The position numbers and the translations under genes were made by a program. Positions 1 through 5,715 of a stretch of 10,230 nucleotides of DNA are shown here, piece after piece. Position 1 is the first letter of the stretch. Each line of letters opens with the position of its first letter. The notes beneath the pieces were generated by a model that made no database searches, had not been told where the DNA came from, and was given only the letters and a program-made list of their open reading frames with translations. The stretch covers positions 1-10,230 of the forward strand of contig DAOUEN010000091.1 of the NCBI GenBank assembly GCA_034430415.1, in the 5' to 3' direction. This stretch comes from JADFUZ01 sp034430415. GTDB taxonomy: Bacteria > Chloroflexota > Dehalococcoidia > GIF9 > AB-539-J10.

Positions 1-420
1 ATGGAGGTCCTTAAGCCTTTGCTGTCGGATAGTCCTGTTTCAAACCTGGGGAAAGTCGTTATTGGCACGGTGAAGGGAGATGTCCACGATATTGGCAAGA
101 ACATGGTCATCATGTTTCTGAAAGGCACGGGATTCGAAGTAACCGACCTTGGTTCGGACATACCCGACGAAAAATTCGTGGAGGCAGTGCGGGAGGAACA
201 ACCGGATATCCTGGGAATGAGCGCGCTGTTGACCACCACTATGCCCAACATGGGTAGCATCATCAAGGCATTGCAGGCTGCCGGTTTGCGTCAAAGTGTG
301 AAGGTCGTCATCGGGGGTGCGCCTGTGACACAGGACTATGCTGACCAGGTTGGCGCAGATGCATACGGCCACGATGCGGGACAGGCCGCGCAAATATGCA
401 AGACACTCTTGCAGAGCTGA
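1..420 (+). CDS. Corrinoid (B12-binding) methyltransferase protein, 5' end outside window
   Basis: Cobalamin-binding domain of an MtbC/MtaC/MttC-type corrinoid protein, which carries a methyl group between a substrate methyltransferase and a second methyltransferase in the cytoplasm. The signature is complete and correctly spaced: D27-V-H29-D-I-G32 (His29 is the lower axial cobalt ligand), 41 residues, S74-A-L76, 28 residues, G105-G106. Family members run to about 210 residues and begin with a helical cap domain. Only about 17 residues precede the Rossmann-like fold here, so the ATG at base 1 is most likely an internal Met and the gene starts upstream of the window. The stop TGA is followed at once by GGAGG, the ribosome site of the next gene, so the two are surely co-transcribed. 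The exact substrate (methylamine, methanol, methoxyl or other) cannot be told from this fragment. Confidence 0.93.
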   Translation: MEVLKPLLSDSPVSNLGKVVIGTVKGDVHDIGKNMVIMFLKGTGFEVTDLGSDIPDEKFVEAVREEQPDILGMSALLTTTMPNMGSIIKALQAAGLRQSVKVVIGGAPVTQDYADQVGADAYGHDAGQAAQICKTLLQS

Positions 421-425
421 GGAGG
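421..425 (+). promoter_or_regulatory. Ribosome binding site fixing the start of the URO-D-like methyltransferase
   Basis: GGAGG directly abuts the stop of the corrinoid gene and lies 8 bases before the ATG at 434. It fixes that start; a longer reading frame from 338 would overlap the corrinoid gene and has no such site. Confidence 0.85.
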
Positions 426-433
426 TGCCCACT

Positions 434-1555
434 ATGGCGATGACCAAAAAACAAATGATCCTGGCTGCCGCACGCGGTGAACGCGTGCAGAAGCTCCCCT
501 TCGGAGCACGAATCGACACCTGGTACAACTACAACAAGGCTAATGACACACTCCCCGAGAAGTACAGGGGCTGGAGTCAGACCGACATCCTGCGGGATGT
601 CGGAGCGGGTGCCCAGTATCGATTCTACTCGATTGTCAAAGAGGAATTCCGCGATATGGAGGTGATTGAAACATCGAACCCACCGGTGACCAGAACAGAA
701 TTCAGGACCCCGCTGGGCTCCGTGTATAAGGGAATGAGGTTCAACCCCTTCGAAGGCGCCTGGATCGGGTACGAATCGGAGAAACCGTTTAAGAGTGAAA
801 AGGACTACCCTATCATCAACTACGTGCTAGAGCACACGGTCCCTGTCGACAATTTCGAAGCGTACGACAAGGTGTGCGAGGAAGTGGGAGAAGACGGATT
901 GGTAATGACCGGGGTCAGGCCGTGGTCGGCTCCCCAGCGCGTGATGCGCGAGATACTGGGCTACGAGGTATTCTTCTACGAACTGATGGACCATCCCACT
1001 CAGGTAGAGCAACTCATTGAGACAGCAAAGGACTTGGAGAGAAGGCAATTCGAGGTGGCGTTAAAATCAGGTCTGGAGCTCTTCAATGTGTGCGCCAATT
1101 GGACCGATGACATTCACACTCCTGTGTTCAGGAAATACTTCTTACCCTGGCTGCGCGAGGTCACAGACCTCCTTCATTCGCACGGAAAGCTTGCCATGGC
1201 TCATGTTGACGGAGAAAACAGAAGATTGCTTCCGCTCCTTCCCGAAACCAACATAGATGTGTGGGAGGCTTGGACCCCTTCGCCCATGACAAGCGTGTCT
1301 AATGCGGAGATGAAGCAGGCAATTGGCGACGGCGGCACGATTTGGGGTGGGATACCAGCCACGCTGTTTGAGCCCAGCCACAGCGACGAGGAGTTCGAGG
1401 ACTACGTCATCAACCACCTGTTCAAAGAGATAGCACCGGGCTACAGGTTCATTGTGGGCATGGGTGACAACTTGCCATTCGATGGCAAGATAGAGCGTGT
1501 CAGAAGAGTGGTCGAGTTGATCGACCAGTTTGGCAAGCTACCCATCCAGGCATAG
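434..1555 (+). CDS. Uroporphyrinogen decarboxylase-like corrinoid methyltransferase family protein
   Basis: A 373-residue TIM-barrel protein of the URO-D/MtaA/MtbA superfamily, the usual partner of corrinoid proteins like the one just upstream. Expected role: methyl transfer to or from the corrinoid cofactor; acceptor or donor unknown. Visible family features are the barrel strands with V-R-P-W-S-A near 161-166, A-H257-V-D259-G-E-N, D-V-W-E278-A-W-T-P, I-W-G-G-I near 303-307, and the C-terminal G-M-G-D-N-L-P at 342-348. Oddity: MtaA and MtbA bind catalytic zinc with His-X-Cys and a later Cys. Here the first site is H257-V-D259 and the late Cys position appears to be occupied by the Met-Gly of G-M-G-D-N. 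Either the metal site is rebuilt with Asp/Glu or the chemistry differs. Authentic heme-pathway HemE is unlikely, given the corrinoid partner and the sequence. Confidence 0.85.
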   Translation: MAMTKKQMILAAARGERVQKLPFGARIDTWYNYNKANDTLPEKYRGWSQTDILRDVGAGAQYRFYSIVKEEFRDMEVIETSNPPVTRTEFRTPLGSVYKGMRFNPFEGAWIGYESEKPFKSEKDYPIINYVLEHTVPVDNFEAYDKVCEEVGEDGLVMTGVRPWSAPQRVMREILGYEVFFYELMDHPTQVEQLIETAKDLERRQFEVALKSGLELFNVCANWTDDIHTPVFRKYFLPWLREVTDLLHSHGKLAMAHVDGENRRLLPLLPETNIDVWEAWTPSPMTSVSNAEMKQAIGDGGTIWGGIPATLFEPSHSDEEFEDYVINHLFKEIAPGYRFIVGMGDNLPFDGKIERVRRVVELIDQFGKLPIQA

Positions 1556-1621
1556 GCGTATTTGCCTTGGCAGTGGAAAACAAGGGCGAATGCGACCTGA
1601 TTTATTGCTCAGACACCCCAT

Positions 1622-2125
1622 CTACATGGCGGACATCTTTGCTATCTGCCATCCCGTGATGACAGCCGCATTCCACAGCGGATGAATGACGAGAGCCAGC
1701 CACCATAAATGCCCTCTCCACAGCTTGAGGTAGAATATGCCAACCAGGATATCGCCCGGCAGGCGGTAAATCGTGGCTACTCCGGCATAGAATTGATGCA
1801 GCACCACCCAGCATATCGTGCCCATAACCAGTCCGCCGTTTCCCAGGAATCGCCTGGCAAGGCCTCTGTATAAGGCTTCCTCTACCACTCCTGCCAGGAC
1901 GCCGAGCAAGATATGGATGGCCAGGGCCTCCCGGGACTCAGGCGCTCCTATGCCCCTCTGCAGATCTATAGCCACGTATAGCGCCAGTGCCGGCCCGCAG
2001 AGCACCAGAAAAGCCAGCCACACATGGCGGGATGTCTCTATCGGGCTCAGGAAACCTGGCAGGGGTAGAGCCCGCATTCTGTCTCTTGCCCGGACGAGCC
2101 TTTCTACTGCTGTTTCAAGTGCCAA
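1622..2125 (-). CDS. CPBP-family (CAAX/Abi) intramembrane metalloprotease
   Basis: A 167-residue membrane protein carrying the three motifs of CPBP glutamic/metal proteases: E82-E83-A-L-Y-R87, then W-V-V-L-H110, then H148-P-L-W-N152. Hydrophobic segments lie near 36-55, 68-82, 98-112, 125-135 and 140-158. In bacteria such proteins process membrane peptides, act in bacteriocin self-immunity or have no known substrate; nothing here narrows it. The start chosen is TTG at 2125, after an in-frame stop 39 bases further upstream. The ATG giving M17 (2077) is an alternative, and neither has a good Shine-Dalgarno site. The gene stands alone, convergent with the methyltransferase (66-base gap) and divergent from the 78-residue gene. 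It is short for the family (usually 200-300 residues), losing N-terminal helices only. Confidence 0.78.
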   Translation of the reverse strand: MALETAVERLVRARDRMRALPLPGFLSPIETSRHVWLAFLVLCGPALALYVAIDLQRGIGAPESREALAIHILLGVLAGVVEEALYRGLARRFLGNGGLVMGTICWVVLHQFYAGVATIYRLPGDILVGIFYLKLWRGHLWWLALVIHPLWNAAVITGWQIAKMSAM

Positions 2126-2276
2126 TGGTCCTGTCCGCCGCTGTCGGAGCCTCGCGCTCCTTCATTTCAGCCCGGGCTTCACCCCCGGTGACTCTATTCT
2201 AGGGCTCCGCCCTCTATGGTGACAAGAGGCGCCGAGCAGGCCTGGCAACTCAACACAGCATCAAACCCTTATCGTG

Positions 2277-2305
2277 GTGCCAGCTCATCCCCCCTGTGCT
2301 ATCAT
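2277..2305 (+). promoter_or_regulatory. Candidate sigma70 promoter with extended -10 for the 78-aa gene
   Basis: GTGCCA (4 of 6 matches to TTGACA) at 2277-2282, a 17-base spacer, and TATCAT at 2300-2305 preceded by TGC, an extended -10 element. Transcription would begin near 2312, leaving a leader of about 90 bases before the ATG at 2402. Read by eye only. Confidence 0.45.
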
Positions 2306-2320
2306 TTATCAATGGACGCT

Positions 2321-2339
2321 CCTGGCTGGCGTCGCCAGG
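2321..2339 (+). promoter_or_regulatory. Palindrome in the leader of the 78-aa gene
   Basis: CTGGCG at 2326-2331, one base, then CGCCAG at 2333-2338 form a perfect palindrome. An alternative pairing, CCTGGC (2321-2326) with GCCAGG (2334-2339), gives a 7-base loop. It sits just after the predicted transcription start, so it could be an operator for a dimeric repressor or a 5' RNA hairpin. Confidence 0.35.
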
Positions 2340-2401
2340 GAGCCGTAACGAATTTCGTGGTTGGCTCAGTCCGCCCGAAGACTTTGCCAGGAGGCGCATG
2401 A

Positions 2402-2638
2402 ATGAAGAGAGTGAATTCCTGCAGATGGTACAACGAGACTTCCGGCGTCAAGAGGGCTTACGACCTGGGTCTAATCGATAAGAAATGGGTGGAGGACTAC
2501 TGCTGGGCGGGAGGAGGAGCTTGTGTAAGGAAGAGGAGGTTTGAAGAGGAAGGATACATATCTCCTGACTACGTGCTGCCCGACGGCACTATCAGTGAGA
2601 AGGTCAAAGAGCATATCGAGTTGAAAGGAACACTCTAG
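2402..2638 (+). CDS. Small three-cysteine protein of unknown function
   Basis: A 78-residue soluble protein with no recognised domain. The start is well fixed: AGGAGG at 2389-2394 lies 7 bases before ATG 2402; the ATG at 2398 opens another, poorer frame. It contains C7, C34 and C41, with aromatic and charged residues around them (C-R-W-Y, W-V-E-D-Y-C, A-C-V-R-K-R-R), then S-P-D-Y-V-L-P-D-G-T. There is no signal peptide or membrane segment. Three Cys with nearby acidic and aromatic residues could hold a metal or Fe-S cluster, but that is only a guess. It has its own putative promoter and stands alone, 137 bases before the longest Fur-family reading frame. Confidence 0.75.
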   Translation: MKRVNSCRWYNETSGVKRAYDLGLIDKKWVEDYCWAGGGACVRKRRFEEEGYISPDYVLPDGTISEKVKEHIELKGTL

Positions 2639-2741
2639 GGTACGGCCAACGGGTCAAAGCTCAGGAGCGGCAAACACGGCCTTCACACCAACTCGCCGCG
2701 CTCCATCCATCCCAACGACACCACCTCCGGTAACAACAGTT

Positions 2742-2758
2742 CCGGCGCAATTCGCCGG
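2742..2758 (+). promoter_or_regulatory. Inverted repeat upstream of the Fur-family promoter
   Basis: CCGGCG (2742-2747), a 5-base AT-rich centre, and CGCCGG (2753-2758) give two perfect 6-base arms one base before the -35 element. It could be an operator or activator site, including one for autoregulation. It does not resemble the AT-rich classical Fur or PerR box and has no T-run, so a terminator is unlikely. Confidence 0.4.
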
Positions 2759-2759
2759 C

Positions 2760-2788
2760 TTGACACGACTCAGAGATGCCGCTATACT
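2760..2788 (+). promoter_or_regulatory. Near-consensus sigma70 promoter of the Fur-family gene
   Basis: A perfect TTGACA at 2760-2765, a 17-base spacer and TATACT (5 of 6) at 2783-2788. Transcription should start about six bases later, at or near A2794, which is the A of an in-frame ATG of the Fur-family gene. This implies a leaderless or nearly leaderless mRNA and rules out the upstream ATG at 2776. Confidence 0.7.
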
Positions 2789-2793
2789 TGCCG

Positions 2794-3219
2794 ATGCGAA
2801 TGAGAAGCAATCGCAATCCTCCCACAGACAACCTGCACCCGCTTACACCACAGCGCAGGCTTCTGCTTTCTACTATGGAGGCCGCTGGAACGCATCTGGA
2901 TGCCAAGGAGCTTTATCGCCGGGCCTCCGAGAAAGACGCCGGTATTAGCCTTGCCACTGTCTACCGTAACCTGCGCCTGTTCAGGGAACAGGGCTTGATC
3001 GAGGAAAGGCACCTGGGCCAGCTGCGCTGTGCCTATGAGATCAAGCGCTCGGGAGAGCATCAGCACCTGCGCTGCCGCGGCTGTGGAAGGGTGATCGAGT
3101 TTCAAAGCCCATTGGTTCGCCAATTGCTGGCAGAGGTGCAGCAGAAAAACAACTTCCGTGTTACCATGATTGAGCTGTACCTGGAAGGCTATTGCCAGAG
3201 ATGTAAGGAGGAAAAATAG
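2794..3219 (+). CDS. Fur-family metalloregulator
   Basis: A DNA-binding repressor of the Fur/PerR/Zur family, 141 residues from this start, normal length. The N-terminal winged helix begins L-T-P-Q-R (17-21), with recognition helix I-S-L-A-T-V-Y-R-N-L near 51-60. The dimerisation half carries H89-Q-H91-L-R-C94-R-G-C97-G and C134-Q-R-C137; the two CxxC pairs make the structural zinc site. The residue matching PerR Asp104 is E102 (V-I-E-F), which argues for a Fur- or Zur-like metal sensor over a peroxide sensor. A later ATG at 2800 is possible. The ATG at 2776 lies inside the promoter and is rejected. The gene runs towards Fdx1 with a 64-base gap, so it may control the Fe-S module downstream; no operator was identified there. 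Confidence 0.92.
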   Translation: MRMRSNRNPPTDNLHPLTPQRRLLLSTMEAAGTHLDAKELYRRASEKDAGISLATVYRNLRLFREQGLIEERHLGQLRCAYEIKRSGEHQHLRCRGCGRVIEFQSPLVRQLLAEVQQKNNFRVTMIELYLEGYCQRCKEEK

Positions 3220-3283
3220 TCTCCTGCGAGCATTCCCACCACCGGGCCCCTGAGTTGAAACCGTTCCTCCAGCTACAAAGAGC

Positions 3284-3496
3284 ATGTTGGATCTAAAGCT
3301 GAAGGTCGCAGTGGACTATGATAAATGCCACCCGCAGAGATGCGACGGAGGAATCTGCAATGCCGTGCTTCAATGTCCCGCTAAGCTCTGGAAGCAAGAG
3401 GAGGCATATGACCTGCCCTATCCCATCCCCGGCTTCTGCCAGGGACGTGGTACATGCGTTGAGTCCTGCCCGCTGAAGGCCATTAGAATGCTATGA
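3284..3496 (+). CDS. Ferredoxin-like protein Fdx1 with one cluster ligand replaced
   Basis: A 70-residue cytoplasmic Fe-S protein with two Cys groups: C15-X4-C20-X4-C25-X5-C31-P, similar to the first cluster motif of ABCE1-like proteins, and C52-X5-C58-X3-C62-P. It is a clear paralogue of the protein at 6753-6962, sharing the skeleton K-C-x-P-x-x-C-D-x-G-x-C, C-P, Q-E-E-x-Y, then C-P-L-x-A-I-R at the end. In the second group the paralogue has C-x-x-C-x-x-C-x-x-x-C, whereas here R55 replaces the second Cys. That leaves three Cys ligands, which would suit a [3Fe-4S] cluster or a [4Fe-4S] cluster with an open iron. It probably carries electrons or a cluster for the maturation genes that follow. 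The Shine-Dalgarno site is weak (AAAGAG). Confidence 0.85.
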   Translation: MLDLKLKVAVDYDKCHPQRCDGGICNAVLQCPAKLWKQEEAYDLPYPIPGFCQGRGTCVESCPLKAIRML

Positions 3497-3545
3497 GTTG
3501 GAGACACATGATGACTACCTGGCAATGCTCGGTTAGAGGTGTATT

Positions 3546-4187
3546 GTGCCATCAGCAAGGTCAAAGGTAGAGATCGGGCCGACGGGAGTTCGCTCCTACG
3601 ACCTTTCCATGGACGTGATCTTCCTGGGATATTACCCTCACCTGGTCGGGAAGGTCGTTGAAAAGATGAATATCGAGCGCGGGCAGTCGATTCTAAGCCT
3701 TGGATCAGGGACAGGCAGAAACGAGTGCCTGATGGCCGAAAAGGTTGGCCCTGAGGGTCGGATCCTGGGACTTGACATCAGCGGGGAAATGCTCGGCCTG
3801 TCCCGCAGACGCTGCCGGCCATATCCCAATGTCTCGTTTACAGAGAAGCGAATTGAGGCTCCCCTGACATATCAGCAGGAGTTCGACAAGGTGTTCATTT
3901 CATTTGTCCTGCATGGATTCGAGGACCACCAGAAGCTCCGGATAATCAGTAATGCTTACCGGGCCCTGAAGCCTGGCGGAAGCTTCTACATTTTCGACTA
4001 CAATGAGTTCGACATACGGAGGTTATGGGCTCCCCTTCGTTGGGCATTTGCCCGTTGGGAGTGCCAGCTCGCCCTGGAGTTCCTCAGGCTCGACCTGAAG
4101 CAAATGCTCTCCAGCCAGGGATTCACTCGCTCGCAGGAGGAGCTCTTTCTCAAGGGACACCTGCGCTTGCTTAAAGCGGCAAGGTGA
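3546..4187 (+). CDS. Class I SAM-dependent methyltransferase (UbiE-like)
   Basis: A 213-residue Rossmann-fold methyltransferase. Motif I is I-L-S-L-G52-x-G-T-G57 region (L-G-S-G-T-G), followed by the acidic ribose-binding residue D77 in L-G-L-D-I-S. The post-motif strand is F-D-K-V-F-I-S-F with L-H-G-F-E-D, and motif III is A-L-K-P-G-G-S-F-Y-I-F-D near 140-151. The start is GTG at 3546, with GAGGTG 4 bases upstream; a later Met at residue 22 would remove conserved N-terminal sequence. Substrate unknown: UbiE-like enzymes methylate quinones, lipids, proteins or small metabolites. Its place between Fdx1 and a NifU-like gene suggests methylation of a cofactor or protein in the same pathway, which is an inference only. 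Confidence 0.88.
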   Translation: MPSARSKVEIGPTGVRSYDLSMDVIFLGYYPHLVGKVVEKMNIERGQSILSLGSGTGRNECLMAEKVGPEGRILGLDISGEMLGLSRRRCRPYPNVSFTEKRIEAPLTYQQEFDKVFISFVLHGFEDHQKLRIISNAYRALKPGGSFYIFDYNEFDIRRLWAPLRWAFARWECQLALEFLRLDLKQMLSSQGFTRSQEELFLKGHLRLLKAAR

Positions 4188-4221
4188 CTATGGTGTCCAA
4201 GCTTAGAGCCCGCAGCTTCAA

Positions 4222-4467
4222 ATGGAACAGGAGATAGAAGGCGTATTGGCCAGGATAAGGCCCAGCCTGGGAGGAGCTGATGTCCGCTTGAAAGGCGTCA
4301 GCCGGGGAGTAGTAACCGTGCAGTACTACAAGCCACTGTCTAATCCCTCAGCCTGCCACGTGGACAAAACCCGGGCAACCAGGGAGATAGTGGCTGAGCT
4401 GCTTGAGGATCAGCTCAAGAAAGTGGTGCCTCAATTCAGGGAACTGGCCCTCCTGGGCGAAGACTAA
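4222..4467 (+). CDS. NifU C-terminal-like domain protein with a single cysteine
   Basis: An 81-residue stand-alone protein that fits the NifU/Nfu C-terminal scaffold fold. It opens E-Q-E-I-E-G-V-L-A-R-I-R-P-S-L, then V-R-L-K-G-V-S-R-G-V-V-T-V-Q-Y, then a helix rich in R/E/L ending V-V-P-Q-F. Typical members bind a labile [4Fe-4S] cluster through a G-A-C-x-x-C-P motif. Here the matching stretch is P-L-S-N-P-S-A-C45-H and there is only one Cys. A two-protein dimer could still offer two thiols, or the protein may have become an adaptor. The CooC-like gene starts 22 bases after its stop. There is no strong ribosome site, so translation may depend on coupling with the gene before it. Confidence 0.7.
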   Translation: MEQEIEGVLARIRPSLGGADVRLKGVSRGVVTVQYYKPLSNPSACHVDKTRATREIVAELLEDQLKKVVPQFRELALLGED

Positions 4468-4489
4468 GAGCTGGCTCGTAATTAATATG

Positions 4490-5293
4490 ATGAAGATTTC
4501 AGTCTGTGGAAAGGGTGGCAGCGGCAAGAGCTCCATAGCCACCCTCCTGGCAAATCTAGCCCGGGACAGGGGCTACCCGGTCCTGGTCGTCGATTCTGAC
4601 GAGTCCAATTCGGGGCTCTACCGGATGCTGGGTTTTGACAGCCCACCCATTCCTCTGATGGACCTGTTGGGAGGCAAGAAGAACGTACTCCGGCAGATGA
4701 AGTCTGCGCCGTCCCGCTCAGAATCAGCACAGCCGCTGAATGTGCTGGCACGGCATGAGATATCTATCGGGGATATACCCTACCCGCATATTCTGCGCAG
4801 GGATGGCATAAGCCTGGTCTGCATAGGTAAGATACTCCAATCGCTTGAGGGATGCGCCTGCCCCATGGGCGTATTGAGCCGGGAGTTCCTGAAGAAGCTC
4901 CGTCTGAAAGATAGTGAGATGACAATCGTGGATATGGAGGCAGGCGTGGAGCATTTTGGCCGAGGAGTGGACACAAGCATAGACGAGGTGCTGACCGTGG
5001 TTGAACCCTCTCTGGAGTCCATAACACTTGCCGAGAGGGTGAATGGCCTGGCTGCCGGGAGTGGAGTAGGCAATAGCTGGGCTGTCCTGAACAAGGTGAC
5101 CTCACATGAGATGGAATCGAAACTGAAGGAGGAGTTGGACAAGCGGGGTATTGCAGTCATCGGGGCTATCCCGTATGACCCGGAGCTTTTTGAGGCTTGC
5201 TTCGAGGGACGCCCACCGGCTGGAGGCAACACCGCAGAGCAGATCGGAGAAGTCCTGGATTTCCTGCTGGCTCGCAAAAGCACCGCCTCCTGA
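4490..5293 (+). CDS. CooC-type metallochaperone ATPase
   Basis: A 267-residue P-loop ATPase of the SIMIBI/MinD class, related to CooC and AcsF, which help insert nickel into CO dehydrogenase or acetyl-CoA synthase. The deviant Walker A is C6-G-K-G-G-S-G-K-S14, the switch residue region V-V-D35-S-D-E-S, and the dimer metal site C122-A-C124. The CooC signature D-M-E-A-G-V-E-H-F-G-R-G is at 148-159. C-terminal P-Y-D-P-E-L and N-K-V-T are the usual base-binding segments. The start M-K-I-S-V-C-G-K-G-G matches the family N-terminus; an ATG three bases earlier (4487) is equivalent, and neither has a clear Shine-Dalgarno. No CODH or ACS gene is visible nearby, so the client enzyme is unknown. The surrounding NifU-, MIP18- and NifX-like genes support a cofactor-assembly role. 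Confidence 0.9.
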   Translation: MKISVCGKGGSGKSSIATLLANLARDRGYPVLVVDSDESNSGLYRMLGFDSPPIPLMDLLGGKKNVLRQMKSAPSRSESAQPLNVLARHEISIGDIPYPHILRRDGISLVCIGKILQSLEGCACPMGVLSREFLKKLRLKDSEMTIVDMEAGVEHFGRGVDTSIDEVLTVVEPSLESITLAERVNGLAAGSGVGNSWAVLNKVTSHEMESKLKEELDKRGIAVIGAIPYDPELFEACFEGRPPAGGNTAEQIGEVLDFLLARKSTAS

Positions 5294-5315
5294 AGCACAG
5301 GCAAGCCGAACCCAA

Positions 5316-5381
5316 ATGGATTCGTCAGAGCTGAAAGAGCAGAGCATAGAGCTACAGAGGAAGGAGGCATGGCAATTATGA
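5316..5381 (+). CDS. Possible 21-residue leader peptide coupled to the MIP18-family gene
   Basis: A short frame from ATG 5316 encoding a hydrophilic 21-residue peptide (begins M-D-S-S-E-L-K, ends A-W-Q-L). Its TGA stop (5379-5381) overlaps the ATG at 5378 as ATGA, so ribosomes finishing it could restart on the next gene. The AAGGAGG at 5361-5367 lies inside it. There is no convincing ribosome site before 5316, so it may well be chance. Confidence 0.2.
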   Translation: MDSSELKEQSIELQRKEAWQL

Positions 5382-5698
5382 ATATCACGGAAGAAGCTAT
5401 ACACCAGGCAGTAGGACAGCTGATGCACCCGGCAATTAGCCACACCCTGGTTGAACTGGGAATGGTCAAGGATATTGCTCTTAAGGACAACGAGGTGACG
5501 CTTACGCTGGCGCTTCCTTTCTTGACCATACCCGCCTCAATCAAGGACTATCTTGTTAACAGCCTGCGCCAGGCGGTGATGAAGCTGGGTGCGGAAGTCG
5601 ATATCAGGGTGGCGGAGATGACGCAGGAAGAGCGTCGGGCTTTCTTGGCCATGGAGCAACAGAGTTGGGAGGGATCGAACGGAGATAACCCTGAATAG
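5378..5698 (+). CDS. MIP18/DUF59-family protein lacking the conserved cysteine
   Basis: A 106-residue protein of the MIP18 family (PaaD/SufT/Mrp N-terminal domain), which works in Fe-S cluster assembly or delivery. Family pattern: helix A-V-G-Q-L-M-H-P-A-I, then L-V-E-L-G-M-V-K-D-I-A-L, strand V-T-L-T-L-A-L-P-F, I-P-A-S-I-K-D-Y, and V-D-I-R-V. Two usual hallmarks are altered: the D-P-E of the first loop is H17-P-A, and the Cys-Pro after the central strands is I51-P52. There is no Cys at all, so cluster binding by its own thiols is excluded. Start: AAGGAGG at 5361-5367 is 10 bases before ATG 5378 but only one base before ATG 5369, so 5378 is preferred. The next ribosome site begins 3 bases past its stop. 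Confidence 0.85.
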   Translation: MNITEEAIHQAVGQLMHPAISHTLVELGMVKDIALKDNEVTLTLALPFLTIPASIKDYLVNSLRQAVMKLGAEVDIRVAEMTQEERRAFLAMEQQSWEGSNGDNPE

Positions 5699-5701
5699 TC
5701 C

Positions 5702-5708
5702 AAGGAGG
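5702..5708 (+). promoter_or_regulatory. Strong ribosome binding site of the mini-ferredoxin
   Basis: AAGGAGG, a perfect anti-16S match, with 7 bases to ATG 5716. It is among the best sites in the window and is the main reason to take the 25-residue frame as translated. It is 88 bases from the TrxB start and so cannot directly serve trxB. Confidence 0.85.
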
Positions 5709-5715
5709 TTAACAG

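Noticed and set aside
338..433. Longer N-terminus for the URO-D-like methyltransferase
   Set aside because: It would overlap the corrinoid gene, has no ribosome site and is not family-like; GGAGG at 421 supports 434.
2169..2213. AGCCCGGGCT palindrome and AGGGC-3-GCCCT hairpin upstream of the CPBP gene
   Set aside because: Short GC-rich palindromes expected by chance at this base composition; no promoter elements tie them to the gene.
2776..2793. Upstream ATG of the Fur-family gene
   Set aside because: It lies between the -35 and -10 elements, so it would not be in the mRNA, and it lacks a ribosome site.
4780..5544. 254-residue open frame on the minus strand
   Set aside because: It lies across the CooC-like and MIP18 genes, is rich in Ser/Thr/Pro/Arg with no domain pattern, and is a shadow of well-recognised plus-strand genes.
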